From Alphaproteobacteria bacterium (lineage in GTDB: Bacteria; Pseudomonadota; Alphaproteobacteria; Rickettsiales; UBA1997), in NCBI GenBank assembly GCA_021151765.1, contig JAGKWR010000003.1:62001-126000 (forward strand): a stretch of DNA of 64,000 nucleotides, in the 5' to 3' direction. The notes below the pieces were generated by a model, which worked only from the letters and a program-made list of their open reading frames with translations, ran no database searches and had not been told where the DNA came from. Below are positions 19,047-27,171 of this stretch, piece by piece. A program made the translations under genes and the position numbers. Position 1 is the stretch's first letter. The number at the start of each line of letters is the position of its first letter.

Positions 19047-19493
19047 ATGCAGCAAGTTTCGGACAAAATTGTTTTAAAAAAGTTAGACAATCAGAAAGAA
19101 ATGATGGTCGCTTATGATATCGTAAGACAGCGATATAAAGAGATGAGCCGCGAAAATTATTTTGCCCAAATTGCCGAAATGATTGATCGCAGTAGCTTTA
19201 AAATGATCGGCGCATATTTAGACGATGAAATCGTCGGAGTTGCAGGATATTGGATTCAAAGTATGTTGTATTGCGGTCGCTACATTCAAATTTCGAGTTT
19301 TGTAGTAGACGAAGAAAAACGCGGTTACGGCATCGGAACAAAAATTATCAAAGAGATTGAAAAAATCGGTCGTGAAAATTCTTGCCGAATTGTGGCACTC
19401 GATTCTTACACTGAAAATACCAAGTCTCACGCCCTCTATTTCCGTGAAGATTTTCATATTCGTGGCTTCCACTTTGTTAAAGATTTGGTGTAA
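19047..19493 (+). CDS. GNAT family N-acetyltransferase
   Basis: A 148-residue acetyltransferase of the GNAT fold, which moves acetyl from acetyl-CoA to an unknown amine. The acetyl-CoA binding motif is clear: VVDEEKRGYGIGTKIIKEI, with the RGYGIG pyrophosphate loop, followed by the usual strand (CRIVALDSYT) and the LYFREDFHIRG C-terminal segment. The ATG at 19047 lies four bases after the murC stop. A longer frame starting inside murC (18963) would add 28 residues read from murC in another frame, so I reject it. The gene is four bases from xth and probably co-transcribed. Confidence 0.85.
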   Translation: MQQVSDKIVLKKLDNQKEMMVAYDIVRQRYKEMSRENYFAQIAEMIDRSSFKMIGAYLDDEIVGVAGYWIQSMLYCGRYIQISSFVVDEEKRGYGIGTKIIKEIEKIGRENSCRIVALDSYTENTKSHALYFREDFHIRGFHFVKDLV

Positions 19494-19496
19494 AAA

Positions 19497-20351
19497 ATGC
19501 CAAAAATCAAAATTGCTAGCTTTAACGTAAACTCTGTAAAAGCTCGTCTTCCAAGGGTTTTGGAGTGGTTAAAAACTTCCAATCCTGACGTGGTTTTGTT
19601 GCAAGAAATTAAATGTATCGAAGAAGAATTCCCGCGCGAAGCCTTTTATGACGCTGGTTACAATGCTGCAGTTTATGGTCAAAAAAGCTATAACGGCGTG
19701 GCAATTTTATCGAAATATAAAATTGAAGATGTCGTTAAAGGGTTACCACAAATGAAAGTCGCCGCGCAAAATTTATTGGGCGAAGAAGTTGATGAACAAC
19801 AAGCGCGCTACATTGAAGCTGTGATTTCTGTTGGCGATTCGGCAATTCGAGTTGCATCAATTTACGTTCCCAATGGTGGCGGTGATTTAGCGGCAAATGA
19901 AGCATTGGAAAATAGTCAGAAATTTTTATACAAAATGAAATTTTTTGAGGCTTTGAAGCAGCATTTGTCTGAGTTGCAGCGTTTTAACGAAATTCAAATT
20001 TTTGGCGGAGATTACAACGTCGCGGTTGAAGATATTGACGTTTTTGATCCGAAAAGTTTACGCAACACAGTTTGTTTTCACGATTTGGAACGCCAAAAAT
20101 TTCGCGCAATTTTAAATTTAGGAATCGTTGATTCTTACCGCGCAGCCAACCCAACAAATCAAGCTTTTAGCTGGTGGGATTACCGTGGTGGCGCGTGGCA
20201 ACACAACAAAGGGTTGCGTATTGATTATCTTTTAACTTCGGCGCAAGCGGCAGATAAAATTTTGGAAGCAACAATTGAAGATCGCGGTGTGCGCGATTTA
20301 GAAAAGGCTTCCGATCACTGTCCAGTTTGTGTCACTCTTAATATTACTTAA
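19497..20351 (+). CDS. xth: Exodeoxyribonuclease III family protein
   Basis: A Mg-dependent AP endonuclease and 3'-exonuclease in base-excision repair. The 284-residue protein has the family motifs in order: ASFNVNSVKARLPR at the N-terminus, the metal-binding glutamate in LLQEIKC, the tyrosine region IYVPNGG, the catalytic GGDYNVAVEDIDV (~160), the tryptophan loop FSWWDYRGGAWQHNKG, and the terminal SDHCPVCVTL. Length is that of typical bacterial enzymes. The ATG overlaps the run of A after the preceding stop with a three-base gap, so it lies in the murC operon. Confidence 0.95.
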   Translation: MPKIKIASFNVNSVKARLPRVLEWLKTSNPDVVLLQEIKCIEEEFPREAFYDAGYNAAVYGQKSYNGVAILSKYKIEDVVKGLPQMKVAAQNLLGEEVDEQQARYIEAVISVGDSAIRVASIYVPNGGGDLAANEALENSQKFLYKMKFFEALKQHLSELQRFNEIQIFGGDYNVAVEDIDVFDPKSLRNTVCFHDLERQKFRAILNLGIVDSYRAANPTNQAFSWWDYRGGAWQHNKGLRIDYLLTSAQAADKILEATIEDRGVRDLEKASDHCPVCVTLNIT

Positions 20352-20356
20352 AATTT

Positions 20357-20821
20357 ATGAACTTTATTGAAACTGAACTTAGCGAACAAAAAATTATCGG
20401 AATTGCTGTAAAAGCTGACAATAGCGCTGCTGGAATAGAAAAAATCGCTGCTCTTTGGAAAAAATTTCACCAAGAAAAAGTTTTAGAAAAAATTGACGAA
20501 GATAACAAAGTTAGTGATGAAATTTTTGCAATTTATACAGATTACGAAGGAGATCACACTAAGCCTTACAAGTTTATTTTAGGCGTCAAAGTTTTTGAGT
20601 TTGATGAAGTGCCAGCCGGTATGATTACGCACACAATTCCTGAGCAAAAATATGCTATTGCGACTGCGATTGGTAGAATTCCGACTTCTGTTGCAAAGGA
20701 ATGGAAAAAAATCTGGGCATCAAAATTAGATCGTAAATATAGTTCAGATTTTGAGATCTATAACGAAGATTCTGATATGGGAGAAGAGTCGGAAGTCGAA
20801 ATTTACGTCGCGGTTAACTAA
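20357..20821 (+). CDS. GyrI-like / effector-binding domain protein
   Basis: A stand-alone 154-residue protein of the GyrI-like small-molecule-binding superfamily (AraC effector-binding, Cass2 type). Markers are the helix AALWKKFHQE, the strand pair IFAIYTDYEGDHTKPYKFIL and the late helix TSVAKEWKKIW with an acidic C-terminal strand (EVEIYVAVN). Stand-alone members bind or hydrolyse hydrophobic cationic compounds or protect gyrase. The role here is unknown. It follows xth by five bases and overlaps the convergent DUF167 gene by eight. Confidence 0.75.
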   Translation: MNFIETELSEQKIIGIAVKADNSAAGIEKIAALWKKFHQEKVLEKIDEDNKVSDEIFAIYTDYEGDHTKPYKFILGVKVFEFDEVPAGMITHTIPEQKYAIATAIGRIPTSVAKEWKKIWASKLDRKYSSDFEIYNEDSDMGEESEVEIYVAVN

Positions 20822-21116
20822 GGCGGCTCAAAGCTTCGAGAGAAATATTCGCGCTGTTAAATTTAATAACTTTAATGCGCGAAGTTTCGCCGCTGATAAT
20901 TTCAATTTTTGATTTTGCCACGTGCAAAATTTCTGAAAAAAATCGCACTAATTCTTTATTAGCTTTGCCATCTTCGGCAATTGCAGCGAGGTTTACCTTT
21001 AAAAATTCCTGATTTTTTTCATCAATAAATTTACCACTAATTTTGCTTTTAGCGGAATTCGGCCTGGCTTTGACATAAAGCAGGAAGTGGTCGTTTCCCT
21101 GCTTTAGAAAGGACAT
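20814..21116 (-). CDS. DUF167 (YggU) family protein
   Basis: A 100-residue protein of the small conserved YggU/DUF167 family, whose function is not established. The family signature is clear: YVKARPNSAKSKI near the start, then VNLAAIAEDGKANKELVRFF, then KSKIEIISGETSRIKVI. It lies two bases downstream of the carB half-gene on the same strand and is probably co-transcribed with it. Length is normal. Confidence 0.9.
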   Translation of the reverse strand: MSFLKQGNDHFLLYVKARPNSAKSKISGKFIDEKNQEFLKVNLAAIAEDGKANKELVRFFSEILHVAKSKIEIISGETSRIKVIKFNSANISLEALSRLS

Positions 21117-21118
21117 GA

Positions 21119-22723
21119 TTATTTGTTTAAATCTTGCAGAGCACGTACTTCAAACTGGCAATTCAACGCTTTGTATTCTTCAAGAGCATCAACCAAAGCA
21201 CGAGCACCAGACATTGTGGTTGTGTAAGTTATACCTTTCATCAAAGAAGTACGACGGATTGAGAAACTATCTTTCGTTGCTTGTGCGCCTTCAGTTGTGT
21301 TGATTACCAAATTAATTTCACGATTTTCCAACATATCAACAACGTGTGGTTTGTCTTCAGTGATTTTGTTGACGATCGTAACCGCAATATTGTTTTCAGC
21401 TAAAAATTTCGCAGTGCCGCGAGTAGCAACAATTTTGAAACCAATTTTAATCAATTTGCGGCTCAATTCTGGTAAATATTTTTTGTCAGAATCTTTCACC
21501 GAAATGAAAGCCAAACCTTCTGACGGAAGTTTAACGCCAGCAGCAACTTGCGCTTTAGCAAATGCCAACGGGAAGCTGACATCAATGCCCATAACTTCGC
21601 CAGTTGATTTCATTTCCGGCCCTAAAATTGTGTCAGCGTGCGAAAAGCGCGCGAACGGGAAAACTACTTCTTTAACGGAATAATAGTTCAATTTTTTCTC
21701 AACTAATTTGAAATCAGAAAGTTTTTTACCAACCATCAAAAGTGATGCGATTTTCGCAACCGGAATGCCAGTGGCTTTAGCAACGAAAGGCACAGTTCTT
21801 GAAGCGCGTGGGTTTACTTCCAAAACGTAAACTACATTGTCTTTTACAGCATATTGCACGTTCATCAAACCTTTTACATTCAAAGCCAAAGCTAATTTTA
21901 CAGTCGCTTTTTTGATTTCAGCGAGAATTTCATCATCCAAAGAATAAGGCGGAATTGAACAAGCTGAGTCGCCAGAGTGAATACCGGCTTCTTCAACGTG
22001 TTGCATGATTCCGGCGACAAAAACTTCTTCGCCATCGCACAAAGCGTCAACGTCAATTTCAACAGCGTCAGTTAAAAACTTGTCCAAAAGCAAAGGGCCG
22101 GTTTCAAAAACGTCAGAATATTCAGCGAGATATTTCATCAAATAAGCTTCATCGTAAACAATCGCCATGCCGCGTCCACCAAGAACGTAAGATGGACGAA
22201 CTACAACCGGAAAACCAATTTCTGCAACTTGCTCAACAACTTGTTTAGATGAGTAGGCGATATAGTTTTGTGGTTGGTTGAGTTCGAGTTTTTGCAACAA
22301 TTGTTTGAAGCGATCGCGATCTTCAGCCAAATCAATCATGTCTGGCGAAGTGCCGATAATCGGAATATTTTCATCTTGTAGAAATTTCGCCAAACCAAGC
22401 GGAGTTTGACCGCCGAACTGCACGTTAACGCCTAAAAGTTCACCGTTAGACATTTCTTTTTTGATCAACTCGATTGTGTCTTCAGCGGTTAAAGGCTCGA
22501 AATATAAGCGATCAGAGGTGTCATAATCTGTTGAAACTGTTTCTGGATTGCAGTTCACCATGATGGCTTCGATGCCATTTTCTTTGAAAGCGAAAGCAGC
22601 GTGAACGCAAGTGTAGTCGAATTCAATGCCTTGTCCGATACGATTTGGACCAGAGCCAAGAATTACAACTTTTTTACGATTAGTAGGATTTGACTCGCAA
22701 GAAGATAGGTTAGCAGCAGACAT
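21119..22723 (-). CDS. carB: Carbamoyl-phosphate synthase large subunit, C-terminal half only
   Basis: The 534-residue product aligns with the second half of CarB (E. coli ~552-1073), not the first. It opens with KKVVILGSGPNRIGQG and the typical NPETVSTDYDTSDRLYFEP, has the second ATP-grasp domain (PVVVRPSYVLGGRGM, VLEVNPRASRTVPFVAK), and ends in the MGS-like allosteric domain (~395-534). This half phosphorylates carbamate. The first half, which makes carboxyphosphate, is missing: an in-frame stop (22748-22750) lies nine codons before the ATG, and ssrA occupies the DNA beyond. All motifs are intact, so a split two-gene carB, as known in Methanocaldococcus and Aquifex, is likelier than decay. 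No carA is visible. Confidence 0.93.
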   Translation of the reverse strand: MSAANLSSCESNPTNRKKVVILGSGPNRIGQGIEFDYTCVHAAFAFKENGIEAIMVNCNPETVSTDYDTSDRLYFEPLTAEDTIELIKKEMSNGELLGVNVQFGGQTPLGLAKFLQDENIPIIGTSPDMIDLAEDRDRFKQLLQKLELNQPQNYIAYSSKQVVEQVAEIGFPVVVRPSYVLGGRGMAIVYDEAYLMKYLAEYSDVFETGPLLLDKFLTDAVEIDVDALCDGEEVFVAGIMQHVEEAGIHSGDSACSIPPYSLDDEILAEIKKATVKLALALNVKGLMNVQYAVKDNVVYVLEVNPRASRTVPFVAKATGIPVAKIASLLMVGKKLSDFKLVEKKLNYYSVKEVVFPFARFSHADTILGPEMKSTGEVMGIDVSFPLAFAKAQVAAGVKLPSEGLAFISVKDSDKKYLPELSRKLIKIGFKIVATRGTAKFLAENNIAVTIVNKITEDKPHVVDMLENREINLVINTTEGAQATKDSFSIRRTSLMKGITYTTTMSGARALVDALEEYKALNCQFEVRALQDLNK

Positions 22724-22869
22724 TTTTTGGAAAATTTTTTGGAATTTTTAAAAAGATTTCGGCGCAGTTTAAGAAGCTAAATTTTAATTTCTAAAGATTT
22801 TTACGAAGGATTTGCTTTGAAACTCTTGTCAAAAAACTTTTCGTATTTAGATTGCTTGGCGCTTGGAAT

Positions 22870-23310
22870 CGCAAGGTTTTGAGCTATGGTGATAAATGCA
22901 TTTCGTAATAAACGTACATGGACCTGGGGGCAGAACCCAGCACCTCCACCAAAATATCAGATCATAAATCTGACATCGCTGTAAAATTAATTTGCTAATT
23001 TTGGCTCTTCTCTGAAAGGCCAAATTGAAATAAAGTTAATTTTACAGCGATCTCACCTCAAATGAATCGTGATTTTTAAGTGGGGGTGAAACAGCTTTCG
23101 ACATGCGATAAAGGAAATGATTTTGCTCGGTTGAGATACTGCCGGCTGCGGGTGTTAAAGCCTTAAGCATCGTTCAAAAACAATAAACGCAAATGACAAT
23201 TTTGCTAATGATAACTTCGAATTTACCAAAGTGGCTGTAGCTGCTTAGTATAAGTGATTTTATCGGGGCCCGCTCGGAGGCCTGTCAACAGAACTCCGAG
23301 CAATTTGCCG
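22870..23310 (+). ncRNA. ssrA: Two-piece (circularly permuted) tmRNA gene
   Basis: tmRNA rescues stalled ribosomes and tags the product for ClpXP. The order is permuted as in other alphaproteobacteria. The acceptor piece comes first (start estimated near 22870, T-arm region 22921-22940, CACCTCCACCA ending at 22951), then a removed spacer, then the coding piece from GGGGGTG at 23082. The halves form a seven-pair acceptor stem, GGGGGUG with CACCUCC, which includes the G3-U70 pair read by alanyl-tRNA synthetase. The tag frame runs from the GCA resume codon at 23189 to TAG at 23246-23248 and encodes ANDNFANDNFEFTKVAVAA. A hairpin (23272-23279 with 23294-23301) lies near the 3' end of the coding piece. 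Exact outer ends are approximate. Confidence 0.93.
22975..23051 (+). repeat. Perfect inverted repeat in the tmRNA intervening segment
   Basis: A 16-bp left arm (22975-22990) is the exact reverse complement of 23036-23051. The 45 bases between them contain a further partial stem. A smaller hairpin (TCAGAT/ATCTGA, 22957-22973) sits just after the acceptor CCA. Both lie in the spacer that is cut out of permuted tmRNA precursors, so the structure probably guides or resists processing. Confidence 0.8.
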
Positions 23311-23390
23311 TGATCAGTAGTTAGCAACAAAAATACATCTTGTTCCTTACTACTTACCACTTTCATCCATAGCACTAAAATTTATCTGTC

Positions 23391-23903
23391 ATGCAAGATC
23401 TAATTGGATACGATGAAATCATTGAGAACTCAATGCGTTCAGTGATTTACGAGACTCTTAAAAAAATTGAAAAAACTGGTCTTCCGGGGCAACACTACTT
23501 TATTGTAACTTTTTTGACACGCTTTCCTGGTATCGATTTGCCGAAGCATTTGGTCGAAAAATATCCCGAAGAAATGACAATCGCTATTCAACATCAATTC
23601 AGAAATTTGGTTGTTGATCAAGATCAATTTAGCATTTCATTGAGCTTTTCTGGTAAAAATGAAAGAATGGTTATTCCTTACAAAGCGGTTACTTCTTTTG
23701 CTGATCCATCCATGAATTTCGGTTTAAAATTCAGTGTCTCTTACGACGAAATTGAAGGTTTTGAAAATGGTGATTATGGCGAGTCAAATCTTGCCAATAA
23801 TGAAGGTGATAAAGAAAAAAGAGGCGAAACAATTGATTTGTCAGCCAAAGTTATTTCATTAGATGCTTTCCGTAAAAACAAAGGCAACAATCCAGCATCA
23901 TGA
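23391..23903 (+). CDS. sspB: ClpXP adaptor protein SspB (alphaproteobacterial type)
   Basis: Delivers ssrA-tagged proteins to ClpXP. The 170-residue protein has the SspB-alpha fold signatures: the N-terminal dimer helix (SMRSVIYETLKKIEKTGLPG), HYFIVTFLTRFPGI, the strand set PEEMTIAIQHQFRNL, and FADPSMNFGLKF. A disordered acidic linker leads to the C-terminal ClpX-docking tail ISLDAFRKNKG. It begins about 80 bases downstream of the tmRNA gene whose tag it recognises. Its stop overlaps the plsY start by four bases, so it heads the run sspB-plsY-pyrF-murE. Confidence 0.95.
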   Translation: MQDLIGYDEIIENSMRSVIYETLKKIEKTGLPGQHYFIVTFLTRFPGIDLPKHLVEKYPEEMTIAIQHQFRNLVVDQDQFSISLSFSGKNERMVIPYKAVTSFADPSMNFGLKFSVSYDEIEGFENGDYGESNLANNEGDKEKRGETIDLSAKVISLDAFRKNKGNNPAS

Positions 23904-24529
23904 TTATTTTTGGACAAATCATTTTTTTAATTCTCACATATTTTATTGCAGCAATTCCGTTTGGTTTATTAGTAGCAAAAATCTACGGTAACATTGATAT
24001 ACGTAGTGTGGGTTCAAAAAACATTGGTGCCACTAACGTTACTAGAATTCTTGGTAAGAAACTGGGTTTTGTTACTCTGATTTTGGATGGTTTAAAAGGC
24101 GCTGCGATGGTTATTATTGCACGTTTTACTTTTTCAGAAATATCTGATTTGCATCAATTTTTAGCCTTGGTTGCTGGCATCGCCGTTGTTGGACATATTT
24201 ATCCAGCATATCTTCGTTTTAAAGGAGGGAAGGGTGTTGCAACAGCCATTGCTACTTTATTTGCGCTTGACTTCGGAACTGGTGTTCTAGTCAGTACATT
24301 TTGGATTATATCATTTTTCTTGTTTAGAATTTCTTCTGTATCTTCGATTACTGCGGTGGTGTCTTCAGTTCTAATCTCTAAATATTTTGAAGCACCAACA
24401 TCACAAGTTCTTCTATGCCTGTTTTTAGCAATTTTAATCACTTACAAACATAAGCAAAATATCATTCGTTTGCTTACTGGTGAAGAAAAATCTTTTTCCT
24501 CAAAATCAAAAGATGAACAAAATGTCTAA
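23900..24529 (+). CDS. plsY: Acyl-phosphate:glycerol-3-phosphate acyltransferase
   Basis: Integral inner-membrane enzyme that transfers an acyl group from acyl-phosphate to glycerol-3-phosphate, the first step of phospholipid synthesis. The 209-residue protein has several membrane segments and the two best-known loops: GSKNIGATNVTRILGKKLG (~35-53) and GHIYPAYLRFKGGKGVAT (~98-115), which bind the phosphates. The start ATGA overlaps the sspB stop, and the 3' end overlaps the pyrF start, which indicates translational coupling. The C-terminal tail is short and polar. Confidence 0.96.
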   Translation: MIIFGQIIFLILTYFIAAIPFGLLVAKIYGNIDIRSVGSKNIGATNVTRILGKKLGFVTLILDGLKGAAMVIIARFTFSEISDLHQFLALVAGIAVVGHIYPAYLRFKGGKGVATAIATLFALDFGTGVLVSTFWIISFFLFRISSVSSITAVVSSVLISKYFEAPTSQVLLCLFLAILITYKHKQNIIRLLTGEEKSFSSKSKDEQNV

Positions 24530-25223
24530 AGCTAGTGAGCGCCTAATCTTAGCGCTTGATGTTCCTAATATCGACGCTGCTAAAAAGTTAGTTGACCAGA
24601 TTGGTGATGCGGTAAATTTCTACAAAATCGGTTTAGAATTGATGATGAGCGGCGAATATTTCCCGCTGATAAAATGGTTAAAACAAAATAACAAAAAGGT
24701 TTTTGCTGATCTTAAACTTTACGATATTTCAGAAACTGTCGGCCGTTCGGTTGCAAATTTGGCGCAACATCAAGTTGATTTACTGACCATTCACACTGCA
24801 AGTCGCGGTATTATGGAAGCAGCGGCCAAAAATAAAGGCGCGATGCAAGTTATTGGTGTCACAGTTCTAACAAATCTTGATCAAAATGATTTAAACGAAA
24901 TGGGTTTTGATGCGAAAATTTCGTTGCAAGATTTGGTCGCCAAAAAAACCGCGATGGCTTTAGAATCAGGTTTGAACGGCATTGTGGCTTCGGCTTTAGA
25001 AGCGCAAACTTTGCGTGCGCAATTTGGTCAAGATTTCTTGATTGTTAGCCCAGGAATTCGTTTGCAAGCTGTTGCAAATGACGATCAAAAACGCGTTGCC
25101 GACGTGCAAATGGCCTTGCAAAACGGCTCGTCACATTTGGTTGTTGGTCGCCCAATCACTCGTGAAGCTGATCCAAAAATTGCGGCACAAAATTTCCAAC
25201 AATTGATCGCTAATTTCTCGTGA
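24513..25223 (+). CDS. pyrF: Orotidine-5'-phosphate decarboxylase
   Basis: Decarboxylates OMP to UMP, the last step of pyrimidine synthesis. The 237-residue protein has ILALDVPN at the start, the substrate lysine in YKIGLELM, the catalytic tetrad motif FADLKLYDISETV, and the phosphate-binding LIVSPGIR and LVVGRPIT near the end. I place the start at the ATG of 24513. The ATG at 24522 is equally possible, while an earlier in-frame ATG (24480) lies inside plsY and adds a basic leader unlike the family. It overlaps plsY by 17 bases and murE by four. Confidence 0.95.
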   Translation: MNKMSKASERLILALDVPNIDAAKKLVDQIGDAVNFYKIGLELMMSGEYFPLIKWLKQNNKKVFADLKLYDISETVGRSVANLAQHQVDLLTIHTASRGIMEAAAKNKGAMQVIGVTVLTNLDQNDLNEMGFDAKISLQDLVAKKTAMALESGLNGIVASALEAQTLRAQFGQDFLIVSPGIRLQAVANDDQKRVADVQMALQNGSSHLVVGRPITREADPKIAAQNFQQLIANFS

Positions 25224-26722
25224 AATTATCCCAAATTTTATCGCAAGTCAAAACCAGCTTCCAATTGTCGGCAAGTGTGAATGCTGAAACAATTGAAGTT
25301 TCATCAATCGAACTTGATTCACGTTTAGTTAAAAAAAATTCTGTATTTTTCGCGCTGCAAGGCAAAGCAACCGACGGCGCTCAATTCATTGAAAGCGCAC
25401 ACAAAAATGGTGCCGGCGTAATAATTTCAAGCAATTTAGCGAATCCAAATTCGCAATTACCGCTGATAATTTCTTCCCATCCTTTCGAATTATTAGTTGA
25501 GTTTTTGCAAATTTTTTACGCACCTCTTCCCGCCAATATTTACGGCATTACCGGCACAAATGGTAAAACTTCGACCGCAGAATTTACCCGCCAAATTTTG
25601 CAATTTTTAGGCAAAAAATCCGCCTCAATTGGTACGCTTGGTGTTATGTGTGACACGGCAATTCAAGAACACTTACAAAGTTCAGCGCTGACAACTCCTG
25701 ATTTGGTTTCGCTTTATAAAAATCTTAGCACGCTGAAAAAATTCGGTGTTGATGATGTGGCAATCGAAGTCAGCTCAATTGGCTTGGAACAAAAACGTAT
25801 CGCGGGTTTGAACATTAAAATCGGTGCTTTCACCAACTTTACGCAAGATCATTTGGATTATCACAAAACCATGGCGGAATATTTCCGCTGCAAAATGATT
25901 TTGTTTTCGCAAGTTTTGCCGCAAAAAAGCGCGGCCATTTTTAACGCCGATATTGAGCAAGCCGCTGAAATCCGTAAAATATGCCAACGTCACAATCACC
26001 AAATCATTGATTACGGCTTCGCCGCCAGTGATTTAAAGCTTCTTGGAATTGAGCATTTGGAATTTGGACAAAAAGTTCAGTTTGAATATCGTCAGCAAAA
26101 ATACGATTTTGAATTGTCAGTTGGTGGTGATTTTCAAGCGATGAACGCGCTTTGTGCTTTAGGAAATGTCTTGTCGCAAAATCAATTAAGCGACGCAGAA
26201 TTGCGCAAATTACTTTCTAATTTTAATGGTTTGCAGCCAGCAGCGGGAAGAATGCAACGTGTGGCGATTTTGCCAAACAAAGCACAAATTTTTATTGATT
26301 TTGCACACACGCCAGATGCTTTGGTAAATGTCTTAGAACTTGGTCGTCAAATTGCACAAACACGCACATCAAGACTTGTAGTTTTGTTTGGTTGCGGCGG
26401 AGATCGTGATGCAAAAAAACGTCCAATTATGGGCAAAATCGCTTGTGATTTGGCAGATCAAGTAATCGTGACCGACGACAATCCGCGCACCGAAAAAGCT
26501 GAAAATATTCGCGCTGAAATTTTTGCAGCCTGCGATGCAAAAAAAAGCATGGAAATTGCCAATCGCAAAACTGCAATTGAGCAAACAATCGCAACTTTAA
26601 AAGCCGGTGATGTTTTGATTTTAGCGGGTAAAGGCCACGAAAAATATCAAATTATTGGTCACGAAAAAACTCACTTCGACGAAGAAGAAATTGTTCAAAA
26701 TTTCATCGCTCAAAATTTTTAA
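25220..26722 (+). CDS. murE: UDP-MurNAc-tripeptide synthetase MurE (meso-DAP type)
   Basis: Adds the third amino acid to UDP-MurNAc-L-Ala-D-Glu. The 500-residue protein has the N-terminal UDP-binding domain (SSIELDSRLVKKNSVFFALQG), the ATP loop GITGTNGKTSTAEF (~110), the carbamylated-lysine region with HLDYHKTMAEYF, and DNPR (~419-422), the motif that selects meso-diaminopimelate. The start is a GTG at 25220 overlapping the pyrF stop (GTGA), so translation is probably coupled. murF, its usual follower, is absent: the next gene is convergent. Confidence 0.96.
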   Translation: MKLSQILSQVKTSFQLSASVNAETIEVSSIELDSRLVKKNSVFFALQGKATDGAQFIESAHKNGAGVIISSNLANPNSQLPLIISSHPFELLVEFLQIFYAPLPANIYGITGTNGKTSTAEFTRQILQFLGKKSASIGTLGVMCDTAIQEHLQSSALTTPDLVSLYKNLSTLKKFGVDDVAIEVSSIGLEQKRIAGLNIKIGAFTNFTQDHLDYHKTMAEYFRCKMILFSQVLPQKSAAIFNADIEQAAEIRKICQRHNHQIIDYGFAASDLKLLGIEHLEFGQKVQFEYRQQKYDFELSVGGDFQAMNALCALGNVLSQNQLSDAELRKLLSNFNGLQPAAGRMQRVAILPNKAQIFIDFAHTPDALVNVLELGRQIAQTRTSRLVVLFGCGGDRDAKKRPIMGKIACDLADQVIVTDDNPRTEKAENIRAEIFAACDAKKSMEIANRKTAIEQTIATLKAGDVLILAGKGHEKYQIIGHEKTHFDEEEIVQNFIAQNF

Positions 26723-26735
26723 CGCCAAAAAAATT

Positions 26736-27086
26736 TTAATTTTTAAGGGATTTTTGATATTCCTCGGCATCAAACCCAAACAGCTGCTCGTTTCCCAAAT
26801 CAACAATCGGTCTTTTAATAACAGAAGGTTTAGCGATCATTAACTCTAAAGCTGAGTTGTTATCAACTACAGAATTTTGCTCTGCAGCGCTTAATTGACG
26901 CCATGTCGTGCCGCGACGATTTATCAACTTTTCGTGTTCGAATTTTTCTAAAAATTTCTGCAATTGTTCTAGGTCAATGCCATCTTTTTTGTAATCGTGA
27001 AAGTGAAATTGAATTTGATTGTCCGTCAGCCAATTTAGGGCGTTCTTGACGGTATTGCAGTTTTTAATTCCGTAAACTTTTATCAT
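26736..27086 (-). CDS. ArsC/Spx-family reductase-like protein (YffB type)
   Basis: A 116-residue thioredoxin-fold protein of the ArsC/Spx family. The N-terminal VYGIKNCNTVKNAL carries one catalytic cysteine (Cys10). The middle NRRGTTWRQL and the late KPSVIKRPIVDLG match the family loop that contacts the substrate. Single-cysteine YffB-type members are believed to work with glutathione, but the substrate is not established. It converges on murE with a 13-base gap and is transcribed alone. Confidence 0.88.
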   Translation of the reverse strand: MIKVYGIKNCNTVKNALNWLTDNQIQFHFHDYKKDGIDLEQLQKFLEKFEHEKLINRRGTTWRQLSAAEQNSVVDNNSALELMIAKPSVIKRPIVDLGNEQLFGFDAEEYQKSLKN

Positions 27087-27171
27087 AATTTTTTATAATC
27101 GGTGGCTTGCTAGTAGATTTGTTGATTTTACGCTAGAAGGCATTACTCGCGTTGGCAATAATTTTAACTTT

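Noticed and set aside
22870..23310. Mobile-element attachment site at ssrA
   Set aside because: tmRNA genes are frequent integration targets, but no integrase gene, duplicated 3' end of ssrA or flanking direct repeat is visible in the neighbourhood.
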